64,000 bases of DNA from an uncultured Flavobacteriales bacterium (GTDB lineage: Bacteria; Bacteroidota; Bacteroidia; Flavobacteriales_G; Salibacteraceae). The position numbers and the translations under genes were made by a program. Positions 61,228 through 64,000 of the stretch are shown here, one piece after another. The stretch spans positions 434,001 to 498,000 of the forward strand of contig CAJQLE010000003.1 in NCBI GenBank assembly GCA_905479105.1, written 5' to 3'. Within the stretch, counting starts at the first letter, position 1, and every line of letters begins with the position of its first letter. Below the pieces are notes generated by a model. It was given only the letters and a program-made list of their open reading frames with translations, was not told the origin of the DNA and did not search any database.

Positions 61228-63038
61228 TGAAGAAATTCATTGACATACTTAAGTATTTAGCTTCTTATAAAGGAAGGATAGCGCTAAACTTGGTATTCAA
61301 TCTGTTGAATGCTGCGTTCTCAGTTGTTTCGTTCTCGGCTATTGTTCCTTTTCTGAAAATTTTGTTTGATAGTGTTGACAAGGAAGTTGATCCAAATGCA
61401 GTGGTCGGCTCGGGTATTCTTGATCAATTGAATGCTGGTTTCGAGAAATACATTCGAGAAGAAGGACCGATGGAAGCATTGTTCATCTTCTGTATTGCTA
61501 TTGTTGGGCTGTTTTTCGTGCGCAATATTTTCAGGTACCTCGCTTTGCATCAGATGGCTTTTCTGAGAAACGTGGCTGTTCGTGATTTGCGAAGAGAGAT
61601 TTACCAAAAGCTGTTGCGATTGCCCATGGCGTATTACACGGATGAGCGAAAAGGTCAAATCATGGCCCGGTTTACAAATGATGTAGCAGAAGTAGAGTGG
61701 TCTGTTATGGGCGCTCTTGAGGCATTGTTTCGCCAACCGGTGATGATTATTCTTTACTTAATTACACTTCTTGGGATTAGCTGGGAGTTAACACTGTTCG
61801 TGATTGTTGTGCTTCCAATTACAGGTTTGATGATTGGGTTGATTGGAAAGTCTTTAAAGCGCACCGCGAAGAAAGGTCAAGAAGAACTGGGTGAGGTCGT
61901 TACTTCACTAGAAGAAACAGTCGGTGGCATTAGAATCGTGAAAGGCTTTACTGCAGAGGATGTTTTTAACCGTTATTTCAATAAGGTAAATGATCAGCAT
62001 TTTAAACTGATGGTGCGCTTATTTAGGAAGCAGTATTTGACATCACCACTGGGTGAAACTTTATCTGCAATTACCATTGCCTTGATTTTGTGGTTTGGAG
62101 GCAACCTGGTGCTAGATGGTCATACATTGAATGGTGAGTTTTTCATCCTTTACATTGTCATCTTTTCTCAAATGATTTCTCCCGCTCGAGCCCTATCTGA
62201 GTCATTTGTTCGTGTACAACGCGGAATTTCTGCAAGTGAACGTATCGATGAGATTTTAACGGCAGACGAACAAGTGTTAGAGTCTAATGCGGCCGAGAGT
62301 ATCTCCAATTTCAAGGACCAAATCGAATTCAGAAATGTTTCGTTCAAATACGGTGATGAGCCGGTCTTGAAAAACATTAATCTAACGGTAAAACGTGGTG
62401 AATCCATTGCGTTGGTCGGGCCGTCAGGTGGCGGAAAAACTACGTTGGTTGATCTTATGCCACGATTTTACGATGTTTCTGAAGGTGAGATTTTGCTAGA
62501 CGGAAAAAACATCAAAGACTTTAAGGTGTATGATCTTAGAAGCTTATTCGGCATTGTGTCTCAGCAAAGTATTCTGTTTAATGATAGCGTTAAAAACAAC
62601 CTTCTTATCGGTAATCAGTATGCAAGTGATAAGCAAGTGATAGATGCCTTGCACGCTGCCAATGCGCATGGTTTTGCGGTTTCCTTGTCTGAAGGATTGG
62701 ATACTGGAGTGGGGGAAGCAGGGAATAAATTGTCTGGAGGTCAAAAACAGCGGTTGAGTATTGCACGGGCCATTTTAAATGATCCTCCTATCATGATTAT
62801 GGATGAAGCGACATCAGCTCTAGACACAGAAAGCGAGCGTTTGGTGCAAGATGCATTGGAGAAGCTTACGGAAGGTAGAACGAGTTTTGTGATTGCACAC
62901 CGATTAAGCACGGTTCAGCATGCCGATCGCATCATCGTCATCGACAAGGGCGAAATTGTAGAAATGGGAAATCACGCTGAGCTGCTAGAGAAAAATGGTC
63001 TATACAAGCGTTTGGTGGACCTTCAAGATCTTTCATAG
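61227..63038 (+). CDS. ABC exporter, fused permease/ATPase (MsbA-like)
   Basis: A 603-residue half-transporter. Six membrane helices (residues about 15-320) are followed by an ATPase domain with Walker A GPSGGGKTT near residue 397, the LSGGQKQRLSIARAIL signature, Walker B IMIMDEATSALD and the H-loop IAHRLSTV. It resembles MsbA-type lipid flippases. It starts with GTG at 61227, on the last base of the purB stop codon. The downstream glycosyltransferase gene suggests lipopolysaccharide export as a role. Confidence 0.9.
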   Translation: MKKFIDILKYLASYKGRIALNLVFNLLNAAFSVVSFSAIVPFLKILFDSVDKEVDPNAVVGSGILDQLNAGFEKYIREEGPMEALFIFCIAIVGLFFVRNIFRYLALHQMAFLRNVAVRDLRREIYQKLLRLPMAYYTDERKGQIMARFTNDVAEVEWSVMGALEALFRQPVMIILYLITLLGISWELTLFVIVVLPITGLMIGLIGKSLKRTAKKGQEELGEVVTSLEETVGGIRIVKGFTAEDVFNRYFNKVNDQHFKLMVRLFRKQYLTSPLGETLSAITIALILWFGGNLVLDGHTLNGEFFILYIVIFSQMISPARALSESFVRVQRGISASERIDEILTADEQVLESNAAESISNFKDQIEFRNVSFKYGDEPVLKNINLTVKRGESIALVGPSGGGKTTLVDLMPRFYDVSEGEILLDGKNIKDFKVYDLRSLFGIVSQQSILFNDSVKNNLLIGNQYASDKQVIDALHAANAHGFAVSLSEGLDTGVGEAGNKLSGGQKQRLSIARAILNDPPIMIMDEATSALDTESERLVQDALEKLTEGRTSFVIAHRLSTVQHADRIIVIDKGEIVEMGNHAELLEKNGLYKRLVDLQDLS

Positions 63039-63049
63039 TTGATCACCGA

Positions 63050-63973
63050 ATGAAGATTTCAGCCTTCACCATGTGCAGAAACGCGGATAAGCTCTATTAT
63101 CCGATCAAAGAATCTATCCTGTCGGCCTTGCCATTAGTGGATGAATTTGTTGTGGCGATAGGCAAAAGTGATGATGATGATCGCACATTAGAAATCATCA
63201 AATCCATTGATTCAGATAAAATTAAAATCATCGAGACCGAATGGGATGTGAACGCATTTCCGAATGGAACCGTTCATGCTCAGCAAACGGATGTAGCTAA
63301 AAGTCATTGCTCAGGAAATTGGTTGCTTTATCTACAAGCAGACGAAGTGCTGCACGAACAAGATCATCAGGAAATTAAAGCGGCTTGTGAAAAGCATTTA
63401 ATGGATCTAAATATTGAAGGCTTTCTGTTTCAATACCATCATTTTTGGGGAGATTATAACCATGTTGTTCGGTCGCACGGGTGGTATAACGAAGAGATTA
63501 GAATCATTCGAAATATTCCTGAGATTCACTCTTGGCAGAGTGCGCAATCGTTTCGTCATATTGCCGATTTTGATGGCAAAAGTTTTCGCTCCAAGGAAGG
63601 AACACGGAAACTGAAGGTCAAGAAGTTGAATGCGGCAATCTATCATTATGGGTGGGTTAGGCCTCCGAAAGTTATGACAGAGAAGATGAATGCTTTGGAT
63701 AGAAATCATTCACATGAATTGATCCAATACCAAAACGAATTCGATTTTGGAGATATGGGAAAGCTTAGCCAATTTGATTCTTCTCATCCTAAGGTGATGG
63801 GGGAGAGAATGAACATGTTGAATTGGAGCGAGGACCTAAATTTCTCTGGCAGACCTTTAGAACGAACGTTTAAGTTTAAACATGAACGGCTGCGCTATAG
63901 AATGCTTTCGTGGATTGAAAATCATTTGTTTAGCGGCAAACAGATTTTTAGGTACAAAAACTTCGATGATTAA
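63050..63973 (+). CDS. Glycosyltransferase, family 2-like
   Basis: A 307-residue soluble GT-A-fold glycosyltransferase. The N-terminal fold MKISAFTMCRNADKLYYPIKESILSAL and VDEFVVAIGKSDDDDRTLEII are GT2-like. The metal-site position reads LLYLQADEVLHEQD, that is QAD-E rather than a classical DxD. A second half with HSWQSAQSFRHI and IYHYGWVRPP is characteristic of a Bacteroidota GT2 subgroup. It probably adds a sugar to a surface glycan. Confidence 0.85.
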   Translation: MKISAFTMCRNADKLYYPIKESILSALPLVDEFVVAIGKSDDDDRTLEIIKSIDSDKIKIIETEWDVNAFPNGTVHAQQTDVAKSHCSGNWLLYLQADEVLHEQDHQEIKAACEKHLMDLNIEGFLFQYHHFWGDYNHVVRSHGWYNEEIRIIRNIPEIHSWQSAQSFRHIADFDGKSFRSKEGTRKLKVKKLNAAIYHYGWVRPPKVMTEKMNALDRNHSHELIQYQNEFDFGDMGKLSQFDSSHPKVMGERMNMLNWSEDLNFSGRPLERTFKFKHERLRYRMLSWIENHLFSGKQIFRYKNFDD

Positions 63974-64000
63974 ATTGCTTAGTTTCGTCTTATTCAATTG
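63966..64000 (+). CDS. Possible start of the next gene (cut by window edge)
   Basis: An ATG at 63966 overlaps the glycosyltransferase stop by 8 nt and opens a frame (MIKLLSFVLFN) that stays open to the edge. The overlap resembles others in this operon, but 11 codons cannot confirm a gene. Confidence 0.35.
   Translation, partial: MIKLLSFVLFN

Noticed and set aside
61320-61736. 138-residue minus-strand frame inside the ABC exporter
   Set aside because: It is antisense to the transmembrane domain and shows no features of its own.
1-64000. CRISPR arrays, prophage, transposons or defence islands
   Set aside because: No spaced direct-repeat array, integrase, transposase, terminal inverted repeats or toxin-antitoxin pairs were seen; the only exact repeats are the 27-nt and 15-nt pairs reported above.

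Overview
The window is a 64 kb stretch of ordinary chromosome from a low-GC member of the Bacteroidota, most likely a marine Flavobacteriales lineage related to the Cryomorphaceae or Schleiferiaceae. The evidence is a TonB-dependent receptor, a PorV/PorQ-family protein, a type IX secretion C-terminal signal (PNPAANELTI in the DUF1028 protein), many SxxC lipoproteins, a membrane pyrophosphatase, and repeated use of the Bacteroidota -7 promoter motif TAnnTTTG. I see no phage, transposon, CRISPR array or rRNA. One tRNA gene, tRNA-Leu(UAG), is present.

Layout. 1-6.6 kb: a cell-surface operon (TonB-dependent receptor C-terminus, a 1498-residue secreted protein, a PorV/PorQ-like barrel). 6.7-14.1 kb: greA, a HIT protein and ruvC, then an envelope set (LPG-synthase-like membrane protein, glycosyltransferase, a frameshifted Opp/Dpp-type permease), AtoE, DUF3127 and a flavin reductase. 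14.2-17.8 kb: tRNA-Leu, then tig-clpP-clpX. 17.7-23.9 kb (minus): etfB-etfA-bifunctional nuclease-nupC-thyA-folA, an electron-transfer plus thymidylate/nucleoside unit behind a promoter with a perfect palindrome. 24.6-30.6 kb: pdhB, an LVIVD lipoprotein and the pyrophosphatase. 30.6-41.3 kb: MazG, SGNH-like, MBOAT, dtd, rsgA, a LysM glucosaminidase, rnhB and a class V aminotransferase fold. 41.4-53.3 kb: secreted and lipoprotein genes, YceI, M23 and MltF peptidoglycan enzymes, an M42 peptidase and yidC. 53.3-59.8 kb (minus): an EI24 protein and a sulfane-sulfur/persulfide cluster (Crp/Fnr regulator, fatty-acid hydroxylase family protein, rhodanese lipoprotein, small membrane protein, thioredoxin, MBL-rhodanese persulfide dioxygenase-like enzyme, TauE/SafE exporter). 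59.8-64 kb: purB, an MsbA-like ABC exporter and a glycosyltransferase.

The strongest observation is regulatory. Three transcription units of the sulfur cluster each carry a TGTGAC-N4-GTTACA-like dyad centred exactly 29.5 bp upstream of a degenerate -7 element (CACCTTTG, CACCTTTG, TTCCTTTG). This is the geometry of a class II Crp/Fnr-activated promoter, and a Crp/Fnr gene lies in the same cluster. Other points of note are the etf operator palindrome, a one-base frameshift in the permease gene, a tandem 27-nt element associated with terminators next to pdhB, and several translation starts that the -7 motif settles. I did not find a wholly new multi-gene system; the sulfur regulon is the best candidate for a specific, testable new claim.
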